DNA of 64,000 nt, from contig NZ_KB455575.1 in NCBI RefSeq assembly GCF_000341735.1, positions 4,784,264 to 4,848,263 on the forward strand, in the 5' to 3' direction. Under the pieces are notes generated by a model. That model ran no database searches and was not told where the DNA came from. It saw nothing but the letters and a program-made list of their open reading frames with translations. This DNA is from Methylotuvimicrobium buryatense 5G (GTDB lineage: Bacteria > Pseudomonadota > Gammaproteobacteria > Methylococcales > Methylomonadaceae). Positions 17,093 through 25,843 of the stretch are shown one piece after another (position 1 is the stretch's first letter; the number at the start of each line of letters is the position of its first letter). Made by a program: the position numbers and the translations under genes.

Positions 17093-17593
17093 ATGGCAGA
17101 AAAAAATCAAAAAGCGGAAGGCGAAAAGAAGTCGTCTAAGAAACTCATTATCATCATTTTGTCTGTCGTTTTGATATTGGCGGGGGCGGCGGGAGCGTAT
17201 TTTTTTCTTGTCGACGATGATGCAGGAGATGTTTCCGAAGTTGAGGAAGCCGAATCAGAGCCAGCGGTTTCGACCGAGGTTTTTTATTACGATTTTAGTA
17301 AACCGCTGATAGTAAACTTTCCTGCGGGTTCGAGAATGCGGTTAATGCAGGTCTCGATATCGTTGCTGGTTGATAATCAAGAAGCCATAGAAGACTTAAA
17401 AAAACACGACCCTATGATTCGAAATAATATCTTAATGTTGATTAGCGCACAAAGCTCCGATGAGCTCAATTCTCGGGAGGGTAAGGAGACGCTTAGGCAG
17501 GCAGTGCGCGCGGAGGTGAGTGCGGTCTTGGAAAAAATGACCGGTAAACACCCTGTCAAGGAAGTGTTTTTTACTTCATTTGTGATGCAATAA
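17093..17593 (+). CDS. fliL: Flagellar basal-body protein FliL
   Basis: A 166-residue inner-membrane protein associated with the stator. The lysine-rich N-terminus is followed by one membrane helix (LIIIILSVVLILAGAAGAYFFLV, about residues 18-41), an acidic linker and the periplasmic FliL domain ending TGKHPVKEVFFTSFVMQ, the usual C-terminal pattern. It is the first gene of the flagellar block here and ends two bases before fliM. The fliE-fliK genes that often precede fliL are absent from the window. Confidence 0.95.
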   Translation: MAEKNQKAEGEKKSSKKLIIIILSVVLILAGAAGAYFFLVDDDAGDVSEVEEAESEPAVSTEVFYYDFSKPLIVNFPAGSRMRLMQVSISLLVDNQEAIEDLKKHDPMIRNNILMLISAQSSDELNSREGKETLRQAVRAEVSAVLEKMTGKHPVKEVFFTSFVMQ

Positions 17594-17595
17594 TT

Positions 17596-18576
17596 ATGTC
17601 TACTGCAGACCTGCTTTCGCAAGAAGAAATCGATGCTTTGTTGCATGGTGTCGATGATGGCGAAATCGAAACCGAAACCGATGATGTAGAGGAATACTCC
17701 GGTGCGCGAACCTACGATTTTACCAGCCAGGAACGTATCGTTCGCGGCCGGATGCCGACGTTGGAGATGATCAATGAACGTTTCGCTCGCTATTTTCGAA
17801 TCACCTTGTTTAATTTTTTGCGACGTTCGGCGGAGATTTCGATTTCAGGCATACAAGTACAAAAATTTTCCGAATATGTTCAGAGTCTGTTCGTGCCGAC
17901 CAATCTGAACATTGTTAGATTTATGCCGTTGAAAGGCCGTGCTTTGATCGTAATGGAGCCGCGCTTGGTCTTTACCGCAGTGGATAATTTTTTTGGCGGT
18001 ACCGGGCAGTTTTATAACAAAGTCGAAGGTCGTGAATTTACGCCGACCGAAATGCGGGTGATCCGTTTGTTTATCGATATGATTTTCAAGGATTTACAGG
18101 AAGCCTGGAGGCCGGTTTTGGCATTGCAGTTCGAATATTTGACTTCCGAGGTTAATCCGCAGTTTGCGAATGTCGTCAGTCCATCGGAGATTGTCGTGAT
18201 TTCGACGATGCATGTCGAGCTCGATGGCGGCGGCGGGGATATCAATATCGTCATGCCTTACACGATGATTGAACCGATTCGGGAATTGCTCGATCAGGTG
18301 ATCAGCGATCGGGGCGAGACGGACGGGCGTTGGCAGGAGTTACTGAGAAAAAGTGTGATGAATGTGGCCGTGACGCTCGATAGTTTGTTAATCGAAAAGA
18401 AAATGACGGTTAAGGACGTCATGCAATTGAAAAAAGGCGATGTGATACCGGTTGATATGCCGGATACTGTGCGGTTAAGAGCACAGACTGTTCCGGTATT
18501 TGAAGGTAAGATTGGCTTATCGGACGGTAATTACGCCATTAAAATTGTTAAAAAGGTAAACCCCGATTATGTTTGA
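17596..18576 (+). CDS. fliM: Flagellar motor switch protein FliM
   Basis: A 326-residue C-ring protein. The N-terminal segment LLSQEEIDALLHGV (residues 6-19) is the CheY-phosphate binding motif. The middle CheC-like domain contains FFGGTGQFYN, and the C-terminal SpoA-like domain ends the protein. The length is standard. Unusually, the partner gene fliN does not follow directly but lies almost 1 kb away behind repeats. Confidence 0.97.
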   Translation: MSTADLLSQEEIDALLHGVDDGEIETETDDVEEYSGARTYDFTSQERIVRGRMPTLEMINERFARYFRITLFNFLRRSAEISISGIQVQKFSEYVQSLFVPTNLNIVRFMPLKGRALIVMEPRLVFTAVDNFFGGTGQFYNKVEGREFTPTEMRVIRLFIDMIFKDLQEAWRPVLALQFEYLTSEVNPQFANVVSPSEIVVISTMHVELDGGGGDINIVMPYTMIEPIRELLDQVISDRGETDGRWQELLRKSVMNVAVTLDSLLIEKKMTVKDVMQLKKGDVIPVDMPDTVRLRAQTVPVFEGKIGLSDGNYAIKIVKKVNPDYV

Positions 18577-18686
18577 CGGTAAAAATTTCATGCCAATAAC
18601 ATACTGGAGCTATGAGTTTTGTAGCGGGTTAGGTAACTCGCTTAGGAATATGCACAAAATAACTTATACAAGTAGTAGGCTTTGTG

Positions 18687-18888
18687 GCGGTTTGGTGACT
18701 CGCTTGACAGGACGCCGTGAATACGTCCATGTAGGCTTGACGGCGGCGACTGATTGCCAAGGATGGCATGAATGCAGATTTTGCATTACGCCAGGGATGG
18801 CGTGTATTAGGGCAACGCAGGAGCAGTTGCCGAGGAGCAAAAATCTGCCCTGCCGCCGACACCTGTCAATCGAGCCACCAAACCCCCT
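18687..18888. repeat. Family B miniature element, copy B2 (expanded centre)
   Basis: The ends GGTTTGGTGACTCGCTTGAC and GTCAATCGAGCCACCAAACC are inverted repeats. The core ACGCCGTGAATACGTCCATG is present. The centre is enlarged by GCCAAGGATGGC and GCAGGAGCAGTTGCC segments that also occur inside family C copies C1 and C5. Confidence 0.7.
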
Positions 18889-19242
18889 TCCGACAGTTGT
18901 CTAAATTATTTCATGCTCGTTCCTTACCTTGCATTAAAAATAGGGAAGTTATTTATGACCGAATCCTTAGTGGTTTTCCACAGAAGGCGGCGAATGTCTT
19001 GTGGGAGCGATCCCCAGATCGCGATTTCGGGGTCGAGAATGCCAAATTACATTAAATGGCATCGAGGTCAAAAGGCTAAAATATGCTCTTACCCAAGCAG
19101 GAGCTCTCATCGTTATACATAAATTGTAGGGTACGCTGCGCGTACCAAAGCCGTGCCCTAATGGTTCGGTTGGCACATGAACATCGCGGGGTTACCATGG
19201 TACGCACAGCGTACCCTACGCAAATCACCTAGCGTTAGGTGA

Positions 19243-19376
19243 CACTGCCATTAAGTTAAGCCGTTCGTGGTGAGCCTGTCGAACCATGGACGGCTTAACT
19301 TATCGACCCAGGATTTTTCCATTCACCCTTCGACAGGCTCAGGGCGAACGGAAAAATCCTTAACTTAATGGCAGTG
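19243..19376. mobile_element. Family F miniature element, copy F2 (134 bp, 12-bp target duplication)
   Basis: It matches copy F1 at 14580 at all but one of 134 positions (C instead of T in the central CGAYCC). It is flanked by a different 12-bp direct repeat, AGCGTTAGGTGA (19231-19242 and 19377-19388). Two unrelated 12-bp duplications around the same sequence establish it as a mobile element. Confidence 0.93.
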
Positions 19377-19548
19377 AGCGTTAGGTGAGGGAGATCCGAG
19401 GGTGTTAAGTGACAATAAAGGGTATCGAGATTTCATTGGTTAAGATTGCAAAAGGGTATTTTTTGACTTATGTATAACGATGAGAGCTAGAGCTTGGGTA
19501 AGAGCGAAGATGGGATTTAGGAAATGGTTTTAAACAGAGATAGCGATA

Positions 19549-19986
19549 ATGAGTGAACAAGACGATTCGGATATAGGTGACGATTGGGCGGCGGCGATGA
19601 ACGAGCAGGCCGAATCCGAAGCAGAAACAAAAGGCGCCAAAAATAGCAATCATGTCGAGATGGCATCATTCGATCGATTCGATAATCAACCCCATGGAGC
19701 GGGTGAGATGGGGGAGACCGGCAATGAGATTCAAATGGATATCATTCTCGATATTCCGGTGACCATGTCGATGGAGATCGGCCGGACCCAGGTTAGCATC
19801 AGGAATTTATTGCAATTGAACGAAGGATCGGTGGTCGAGTTGGATCGGCTTGCGGGCGAGCCGATGGATGTTCTGGTCAACGGCACGTTGATTGCTCATG
19901 GGGAAGTGGTCGTGGTAAACGATAAGTTTGGGATACGCTTGACTGATGTGGTCAGCCCAACCGAGCGGGTTAAAAAGCTCAGTTGA
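19549..19986 (+). CDS. fliN: Flagellar motor switch protein FliN
   Basis: A 145-residue C-ring protein. The first 60 residues are acidic and variable. The C-terminal SpoA domain is clear: DIPVTMSMEIGRTQVSIRNLLQLNEGSVVELDRLAGEPMDVLVNGTLIA. It forms the base of the C-ring and interacts with FliM and FliH. Its stop overlaps the fliO start by one base (TGATG), so fliN-fliO-fliP-fliQ-fliR-flhB form one tight unit. Confidence 0.96.
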   Translation: MSEQDDSDIGDDWAAAMNEQAESEAETKGAKNSNHVEMASFDRFDNQPHGAGEMGETGNEIQMDIILDIPVTMSMEIGRTQVSIRNLLQLNEGSVVELDRLAGEPMDVLVNGTLIAHGEVVVVNDKFGIRLTDVVSPTERVKKLS

Positions 19987-20423
19987 TGAATAGGTTTATC
20001 TTAAGCGTTTTGTTTTACGCATACCTTCCGTCGGTTTTTGCCGCGCCCGTATCCGAAGCTCCCGGAGTTGCGGTCAAAAACGTGGGTTTTCAAGACGTGT
20101 TGCAATGGGGCCTGGCGCTTATTTTCGTCTTGGCGATCTTTGGGGTTTTTGTTTGGTCGTTACGCAAATTGAGCGGCTTGCCGGTTAGCGGCGAAGCGAA
20201 AATGCGAGTGCTGGGCGGCTTGTCCCTCGGCATGCGTGAAAAAGTCGTTTTGCTGGAAGTCGGCAATAAACAGATGGTATTGGGTGTGACGCCGGGAAGG
20301 ATAGACGCTTTATTGGTCTTAGACGGCGAGGATCGCCTGGTTAACGATCGTGGCGAACCAGGTGGCCCCAGCGTGTTTTCACAAAAGTTGATGCAAGCGA
20401 TGGAGAGGCGCGGCAATGGCTAA
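19986..20423 (+). CDS. fliO: Flagellar biosynthesis protein FliO
   Basis: A 145-residue membrane protein that assists FliP assembly in the flagellar export gate. An N-terminal signal-like segment ([18 protein letters not shown]) is followed by a membrane helix ([19 protein letters not shown]) and a cytoplasmic domain with [31 protein letters not shown], the FliO signature. The ATG at 19986 is preferred to the TTG at 19983 because it overlaps the fliN stop. It overlaps fliP by 8 bases. Confidence 0.92.
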   Translation: MNRFILSVLFYAYLPSVFAAPVSEAPGVAVKNVGFQDVLQWGLALIFVLAIFGVFVWSLRKLSGLPVSGEAKMRVLGGLSLGMREKVVLLEVGNKQMVLGVTPGRIDALLVLDGEDRLVNDRGEPGGPSVFSQKLMQAMERRGNG

Positions 20424-21171
20424 ATCTTTGCGGATCATAACAGGGTGGGGATTCGCGGTCGCCGTTCTTTTGCCGATGCCGCTGCATGCGACTGGAGTCG
20501 AGGCGTTTACGGTTACGACTAACGCACAGGGTGGCGAAACCTATTCGGTAACGATTCAGATCCTCGCGTTAATGACAATGTTGACGGTTTTACCGTCCTT
20601 GTTACTGACGATGACTTCGTTTACCCGGATCATGATTGTTTTGGGACTGTTGCGTCAGGCTTTAGGGACTGCGCAAGCGCCGAGTAATCAAATTTTGTTG
20701 GGTTTGTCGTTATTTTTGACGTTTTTCATCATGGCGCCGGTATTCGACAAGGTCAATCGCGATGCGATTCAGCCTTATCTCGAGGAAAAAATCGATGTAT
20801 TGACCGCTGTCGAGAATGCGTCGGTGCCTTTTCGGCAATTCATGATTAGGCAGACTCGCGAATCCGACCTTGAAATGTTTCTCAGGATTTCCGGTCACGA
20901 AGAAGTCGAATCGGTCGACGATGTGCCGTTTTCGGTATTGTTACCGGCTTATGTGACTAGCGAATTGAAGACGGCTTTTCAGATCGGTTTTTTGATTTTT
21001 CTGCCTTTTCTGGTGATCGATTTAGTGGTTGCTAGCGTATTGATGTCGATGGGCATGATGATGTTGTCGCCGATGATTATATCTCTGCCTTTTAAGATTA
21101 TGCTGTTCGTGATGGCAGACGGATGGTCGTTGATCATGGAAATGCTCGCGGCCAGTTTTTATGTGGCTTGA
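20416..21171 (+). CDS. fliP: Flagellar export gate protein FliP
   Basis: A 251-residue core subunit of the export gate. A cleavable signal peptide (residues about 1-25) is followed by [49 protein letters not shown], a highly conserved FliP block, and C-terminal helices with [19 protein letters not shown]. Length and motifs are complete. It belongs to the fliNOPQR-flhB unit. Confidence 0.97.
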   Translation: MAKSLRIITGWGFAVAVLLPMPLHATGVEAFTVTTNAQGGETYSVTIQILALMTMLTVLPSLLLTMTSFTRIMIVLGLLRQALGTAQAPSNQILLGLSLFLTFFIMAPVFDKVNRDAIQPYLEEKIDVLTAVENASVPFRQFMIRQTRESDLEMFLRISGHEEVESVDDVPFSVLLPAYVTSELKTAFQIGFLIFLPFLVIDLVVASVLMSMGMMMLSPMIISLPFKIMLFVMADGWSLIMEMLAASFYVA

Positions 21172-21187
21172 TCATTAGGAGGGAGCG

Positions 21188-21457
21188 ATGACTCCGGAAA
21201 CGATTTATACGGTGAGCCAGGAAGCGATGTGGGTGGCGGTTAAGTTGACCGCGCCTGTGTTGTTGCCGTCATTGATAGTAGGCTTGATTATTGCGATGTT
21301 TCAAGCTGCCACGCAGATCAATGAAATGACATTGACCTTTATTCCCAAGCTCATCGCGATCGGTATCGTGATGATGGCGATGGGTCCTTGGATGTTGCAA
21401 ATGTACTTGGATTATTTTCAGCAATTGATTCGTGATATTCCTGAAATGATTGGGTAA
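21188..21457 (+). CDS. fliQ: Flagellar export gate protein FliQ
   Basis: An 89-residue protein with two membrane helices (about 17-40 and 53-75), the standard FliQ size. The block LPSLIVGLIIAMFQAATQINEMTLTFIPKL is characteristic. A strong ribosome binding site (TAGGAGGGAG) precedes the start. It assembles with FliP and FliR into the gate helix. Its end overlaps the proposed fliR start. Confidence 0.96.
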   Translation: MTPETIYTVSQEAMWVAVKLTAPVLLPSLIVGLIIAMFQAATQINEMTLTFIPKLIAIGIVMMAMGPWMLQMYLDYFQQLIRDIPEMIG

Positions 21458-22235
21458 GCGATTGAATGTTACCGAAGCTCAATTATTGAATTGGGTTGCG
21501 TCGTTTATTTGGCCGTTGATGCGCATCGGCGCGATGCTAATCGCCGCGCCGTTGTTTAGCATGCAAGGCGTGCCGCCTCGAGTGAGGTTAGTCATTTCGG
21601 TGGGTTTGACTTGGATCGTTATGCCCTTGCTGCCTCCATTGCCCGATGTGCCTATGTTGAGTTATCAGGGTTTGGCTGTATCGATGCAGCAGATTTTAAT
21701 CGGTTTGGTGAGTGGTTTCATCATACAGATGGTTTTTGGCATCGTGGTGTTTGCCGGGCAAACGATCGCTTATAGCATGGGCTTGGGGTTTGCATCGATG
21801 GTCGATCCGCAAAGCGGGCAACAGATTCCGGTGTTGGCTCAGTTTTATATTATCGTCAGTACGCTGATTTTTTTTGTTTTAGATGGGCATTTAATGTTGA
21901 TTCGCATGGTGCTGGATAGCTTTAATACCGTGCCGATTGCCGTCGATGGGTTGGGGCAGGCCGAAATTTGGTCGATTATTGCATGGAGCAGTCGCTTGTT
22001 TGCCTCGGGTTTGTTATTAGCCTTACCGGTTATGGCGAGTTTGCTGATGGTCAATGTCAGTTTCGGCGTCGCGGCCCGTGCAGCCCCGCAGTTGCACATT
22101 TTCGCAGTGGGCTTTCCGGTTACGTTGATGCTGGGCTTGCTGCTGATCTGGCTGACCTTGCCGACTATGCTTCAACAATTTACCGGTGTCATGGCTGAGG
22201 GTTATGAGCTTCTAGAGCAGGTGCTGCGTCTGTAG
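21450..22235 (+). CDS. fliR: Flagellar export gate protein FliR
   Basis: A 261-residue membrane protein with about six helices that completes the FliPQR gate. Typical blocks are WPLMRIGAMLIAAPLFSMQGVPPRVRL and QTIAYSMGLGFASMVDPQSG. The start is uncertain: TTG at 21450 overlaps fliQ by 8 bases, while TTG at 21462 gives the family-like N-terminus (M)NVTEAQLLNW. Neither has a strong ribosome binding site, so translation is probably coupled to fliQ. Confidence 0.94.
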   Translation: MGKRLNVTEAQLLNWVASFIWPLMRIGAMLIAAPLFSMQGVPPRVRLVISVGLTWIVMPLLPPLPDVPMLSYQGLAVSMQQILIGLVSGFIIQMVFGIVVFAGQTIAYSMGLGFASMVDPQSGQQIPVLAQFYIIVSTLIFFVLDGHLMLIRMVLDSFNTVPIAVDGLGQAEIWSIIAWSSRLFASGLLLALPVMASLLMVNVSFGVAARAAPQLHIFAVGFPVTLMLGLLLIWLTLPTMLQQFTGVMAEGYELLEQVLRL

Positions 22236-22244
22236 CAGGTCGAC

Positions 22245-23375
22245 ATGGCAGAAGATACCGGTCAGGATAAAACGGAAGAACCCACGGCGAAGCGGCTTGA
22301 AGATGCTCGAAAAAAAGGTCAAGTCGCAAGGTCTAGGGAGCTCAATACTTTTGTGATGCTGGTCACCAGTTCGGTATTGCTGTTATTCATGGGCGGATAT
22401 ATCGGTCAAGGCATGATCGAGATTATGCAAACCCAGTTCCAATTGAGCAGGGAGGTTATTTTCGCGCCCGAAAGTCCGGTTAAGTATTTTAAGCAGGCCT
22501 TGCTCGATGCTTTCTGGCTCATCTCGCCGTTTTTGGCGGTATTGGTTGTCGCGGCGTTGATTGGACCCTTGGTTCTGAGCGGATGGGTATTCAGTTGGGA
22601 AGCGTTGACGCCGAAGCTGGAAAAACTCGATCCGATCAAAGGTTTAGCCCGTTTGTTTTCAAAAAAAGGGTTGATCGAGTTGTTGAAGGCGCTGATCAAA
22701 TTTTTGTTGGTGTTCGGCGTTGCAATGATCTTATATAAGTCGTTTTTGAACGAGTTTCTTGGGTTGAGTGCAGAGCCCTTGGGGCAGGCTGTTCAGCATG
22801 CCTTGTCTCATATCGGTTTCGGTTTTTTGGTGTTGAGTGCGTCATTGATTTTGATCGTGATGGTCGATGTACCTTACCAACTCTGGGATCATCATGAAAA
22901 GTTGAAAATGACACGCCAGGAAGTGCGCGACGAAATGAAGGAGTCTCAAGGTAATCCGGAAATCAAAGGGCGTCAGCGTAGGATACAAATGGAAATGTCG
23001 CAACGGCGCATGATGGAGGAAGTGCCTAAGGCCGATGTCATCGTCACCAATCCGACGCATTTTGCCGTGGCATTGCAATACGATCAAAATTCGTCTGCTG
23101 CGCCGAAAGTCATTGCCAAGGGTACCGATCTGATTGCGGCGCAAATTCGCAATTTGGCGGCCGGTGCGAAGGTGCCGCTATTGGTTGCACCGCCTCTGGC
23201 TCGGGCTTTGTATTATTCTACCGATTTGAAACAGGAGATTCCGCAAGGCTTGTTTTTGGCGGTCGCGCAGGTGCTGGCCTATGTGTATCAGTTAAAAACA
23301 GCCAAGGCTTATGGTTGGGATGCACCGTTGCCGCCCCAAGATTTACCGATTCCTGAGGAGTTTCGAAGGGATTAG
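22245..23375 (+). CDS. flhB: Flagellar export switch protein FlhB
   Basis: A 376-residue protein with four N-terminal membrane helices (about 30-215) and a cytoplasmic autocleaving domain containing the NPTH motif (VIVTNPTHFAVALQY, near residue 268), where self-cleavage between Asn and Pro switches export specificity. The N-terminus DKTEEPTAKRLEDARKKGQVARS is diagnostic. A heptanucleotide array begins shortly after the stop codon. Confidence 0.97.
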   Translation: MAEDTGQDKTEEPTAKRLEDARKKGQVARSRELNTFVMLVTSSVLLLFMGGYIGQGMIEIMQTQFQLSREVIFAPESPVKYFKQALLDAFWLISPFLAVLVVAALIGPLVLSGWVFSWEALTPKLEKLDPIKGLARLFSKKGLIELLKALIKFLLVFGVAMILYKSFLNEFLGLSAEPLGQAVQHALSHIGFGFLVLSASLILIVMVDVPYQLWDHHEKLKMTRQEVRDEMKESQGNPEIKGRQRRIQMEMSQRRMMEEVPKADVIVTNPTHFAVALQYDQNSSAAPKVIAKGTDLIAAQIRNLAAGAKVPLLVAPPLARALYYSTDLKQEIPQGLFLAVAQVLAYVYQLKTAKAYGWDAPLPPQDLPIPEEFRRD

Positions 23376-23733
23376 GTAGGGGTGAGCAGTTAGCAGTGAG
23401 TGGATAGTGAATGGTGAATGGTGAATGGTGAATGGTGAATGGTGAATGGTGAAGAGTGAATGGTGAAGAGTGAGTAGCGGATAGTTGGTAGGGTGCGCAT
23501 CGCGCACCATTTCATCGTTCCCACGCTCTGCGTGGGAATGCAGCCCGAACCGCTCTGCGGTTCGAGGGCGATGGAGCGCTCCGACCTGGAAACCATTGGG
23601 TAAGTGTCTCCTTAAGTACTTATTCATCAAAGCAAATGCCACGACTAATCCGCCTTAACCGGGGTTGCCAGCTTTTGGCTCCTATTGCCTCGATCAATCT
23701 TAATTTATGCCGAGCGATTACCAAGACTAAATC
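23376..23733. other. Gap between flhB and flhA with heptamer array K2 and a hairpin repeat
   Basis: After the flhB stop there is heptamer array K2 (23407-23472), then a palindromic TCGTTCCCACGCTCTGCGTG-type repeat (about 23511-23595; relatives at 37580-37633 and 41157-41262). About 130 bases remain for a possible flhA promoter; no confident site is seen. Confidence 0.7.
23407..23472 (+). repeat. Heptanucleotide tandem array K2 behind flhB
   Basis: About nine units of GGTGAAT with some GAAGAGT variants, starting about 30 bases after the flhB stop codon and in the sense orientation of that gene. Confidence 0.9.
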
Positions 23734-25827
23734 ATGGACCTTACCCGAATTTTAAATACCTTAAAAATGATAAGCGGCTCAGGACTCGGCGCGCCGCTGC
23801 TGATCATCATGATTTTGGCGATGGTGGTTTTGCCGTTGCCGCCGTTTTTGTTGGATTTATTTTTTACATTCAACATTGCCTTTTCTCTGATTATTCTGCT
23901 GGTCGTCATTTATATGCTGAATCCGCTGGAGTTTTCGGTGTTTCCGACGGTAATTTTGGTGGCGACTTTGATGAGGCTGGCATTGAACGTGGCGTCGACA
24001 CGAATTGTCTTGCTCGAGGGACATCAAGGCGGTGCGGCGGCGGGTAAGGTGATCGAAGCGTTCGGCTCGTTTGTCATCGGCGGTAATTTCGCGGTGGGCT
24101 TGGTGGTGTTTTTGATCTTGGTTGTGATCAATTTCGTCGTGGTAACCAAAGGCGCGGGTCGGGTTGCTGAGGTGGGCGCGCGGTTTACATTGGATGCGAT
24201 GCCGGGCAAGCAAATGGCGATCGATGCCGATCTTAATTCCGGATTGATTACGCAAGATCAAGCGCGTGAGCGGCGTGCCGAGGTAGCCGCCGAGGCCGAT
24301 TTTTACGGTTCGATGGATGGCGCCAGTAAGTTCGTCAGAGGCGATGCGGTTGCCGGTATCATTATTTTATTCGTCAATATTATCGGCGGACTCGCAATCG
24401 GCGTGGGCCAACATGGAATGAGTTTTGCGGAAGCCGGCGAAATTTATGTGCTATTGACTATCGGTGACGGCTTGGTTGCTCAGATCCCTTCGCTATTGCT
24501 TTCGAGTGCGTCAGCGATCGTGGTGACGCGCGTCAAAGGCGGTACCGAAGATATCGGTCAGCAAGTCAGCACACAGCTTTTCGAAAACTCAAAAGCCTTA
24601 TATATCACTGCCGGTGTAATGGGGACTTTGGGAGTTATTCCGGGCATGCCGAATTTAGTATTCATTCTGCTGGCCGGCTCGATGGCTGGTTCTGCTTATA
24701 TGATCGACAGGCGTCAGAAGGTTTTGGCCAGTATCGAAACTAAGCGGGAGCTCGATGTTCGCCAAACCGTACCGGAGGTCAAGGAGTTGGGTTGGGATGA
24801 TGTGATGCCGGTCGATATTATCGGCTTGGAAGTCGGCTATCGCTTGATTCCATTGGTCGACAAAAATCAAGGAGGGCAGTTGATGGCGCGGATCAAAGGC
24901 GTGCGTAAAAAGCTGTCGCAGGAGTTGGGCTTTTTAGTGCCTACGGTGCATATTCGCGATAATTTGGATTTGTCGCCGACGATGTATCGCATCACTTTGA
25001 TGGGCGTAACGATGGGCGAAGCGGAGGTCTTTCCTGAATTGGAATTGGCGATTAATCCCGGGCAAGTTTTCGGTTCATTGAAAGGCAGGGAATGTCGCGA
25101 CCCGGCATTCGGTCTGGAGGCGGTTTGGATCGAGGCGGGTCAGAAGGATCACGCGCAAACGTTGGGCTATACCGTCGTCGACCCCGGTACTGTTATTGCC
25201 ACGCATTTGAGTCATTTGCTGCAAAGTAACGCGCATGAATTATTCGGCTACGAAGAAGCGCAACAGTTACTCGATAATCTTGCGAAAGTCGCCCCGAAAC
25301 TGGTCGAGGATCTGGTCCCAAAAACACTGCCGTTGGGTGTCGTGGTCAAGGTATTGCAAAATTTACTGCAAGAGCATGTGTCGATTAGGGATATTCGAAC
25401 GATTGCCGAAACTTTGGCGGAGTTCGGCGTCAAGAGTCAAGATCCCGATATCTTGACCTCGGCGGTCCGTGTGGCGCTAGGGCGATCAATCGTTCATGAA
25501 ATCAGTGGGATACAACAGGAGTTACCGGTTATTACCTTGGATTCAGAGTTGGAACGATTGTTGCATAAATCATTGCAGACGGCGGGTGAAGGCGGTGTCG
25601 GCATTGAGCCGGGGCTGGCCGAGCAAATGCATCGGTCGCTGGAAGAGAGCGCTCAAAAAATGGAAATGGAAGGACAGGTTCCGGTTTTATTGGTTTCGTC
25701 CTATATTCGTCCCTGGTTGGCTCGCTTCGTCCGTCATTCGATTTCAGGCTTGCATGTATTGGCTTACAATGAAATACCTGAGGATCGCCAAATAAGAGTG
25801 GTTTCCACGGTTGGACAACGCGCCTAA
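23734..25827 (+). CDS. flhA: Flagellar export protein FlhA
   Basis: A 697-residue protein with about eight N-terminal membrane helices (residues about 20-310) and a large cytoplasmic domain that docks chaperone-substrate complexes. The conserved loop RVAEVGARFTLDAMPGKQMAIDADLNSGLI, which couples proton flow to export, is intact, as is GLVAQIPSLLLSSASAIVVTRV. Length is standard. It is followed by flhF after 16 bases. Confidence 0.97.
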   Translation: MDLTRILNTLKMISGSGLGAPLLIIMILAMVVLPLPPFLLDLFFTFNIAFSLIILLVVIYMLNPLEFSVFPTVILVATLMRLALNVASTRIVLLEGHQGGAAAGKVIEAFGSFVIGGNFAVGLVVFLILVVINFVVVTKGAGRVAEVGARFTLDAMPGKQMAIDADLNSGLITQDQARERRAEVAAEADFYGSMDGASKFVRGDAVAGIIILFVNIIGGLAIGVGQHGMSFAEAGEIYVLLTIGDGLVAQIPSLLLSSASAIVVTRVKGGTEDIGQQVSTQLFENSKALYITAGVMGTLGVIPGMPNLVFILLAGSMAGSAYMIDRRQKVLASIETKRELDVRQTVPEVKELGWDDVMPVDIIGLEVGYRLIPLVDKNQGGQLMARIKGVRKKLSQELGFLVPTVHIRDNLDLSPTMYRITLMGVTMGEAEVFPELELAINPGQVFGSLKGRECRDPAFGLEAVWIEAGQKDHAQTLGYTVVDPGTVIATHLSHLLQSNAHELFGYEEAQQLLDNLAKVAPKLVEDLVPKTLPLGVVVKVLQNLLQEHVSIRDIRTIAETLAEFGVKSQDPDILTSAVRVALGRSIVHEISGIQQELPVITLDSELERLLHKSLQTAGEGGVGIEPGLAEQMHRSLEESAQKMEMEGQVPVLLVSSYIRPWLARFVRHSISGLHVLAYNEIPEDRQIRVVSTVGQRA

Positions 25828-25843
25828 TTGACGGGGTAGTACA

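Larger units (their letters stand above)
18577..19548. other. Nearly 1-kb repeat block separating fliM from fliN
   Basis: The contents in order are family B element B2 (about 18687-18888); a TGTGGGAGCGATCCC hairpin (19000-19029); an inverted copy of the end of repeat E (about 19083-19120); a GTAGGGTACGCTGCGCGTACC palindromic repeat (about 19126-19221; relatives at 29060-29122 and 39207-39285); family F element F2 (19243-19376); and repeat E (about 19395-19505). No gene is seen. fliN then has no obvious operon promoter of its own apart from whatever this block provides. Confidence 0.7.

Noticed and set aside
23660-23733. Possible sigma-54 promoter before flhA (TTGGCTCCTATTGCC)
   Set aside because: The spacing between the GG and GC elements is two bases too short for a -24/-12 promoter.
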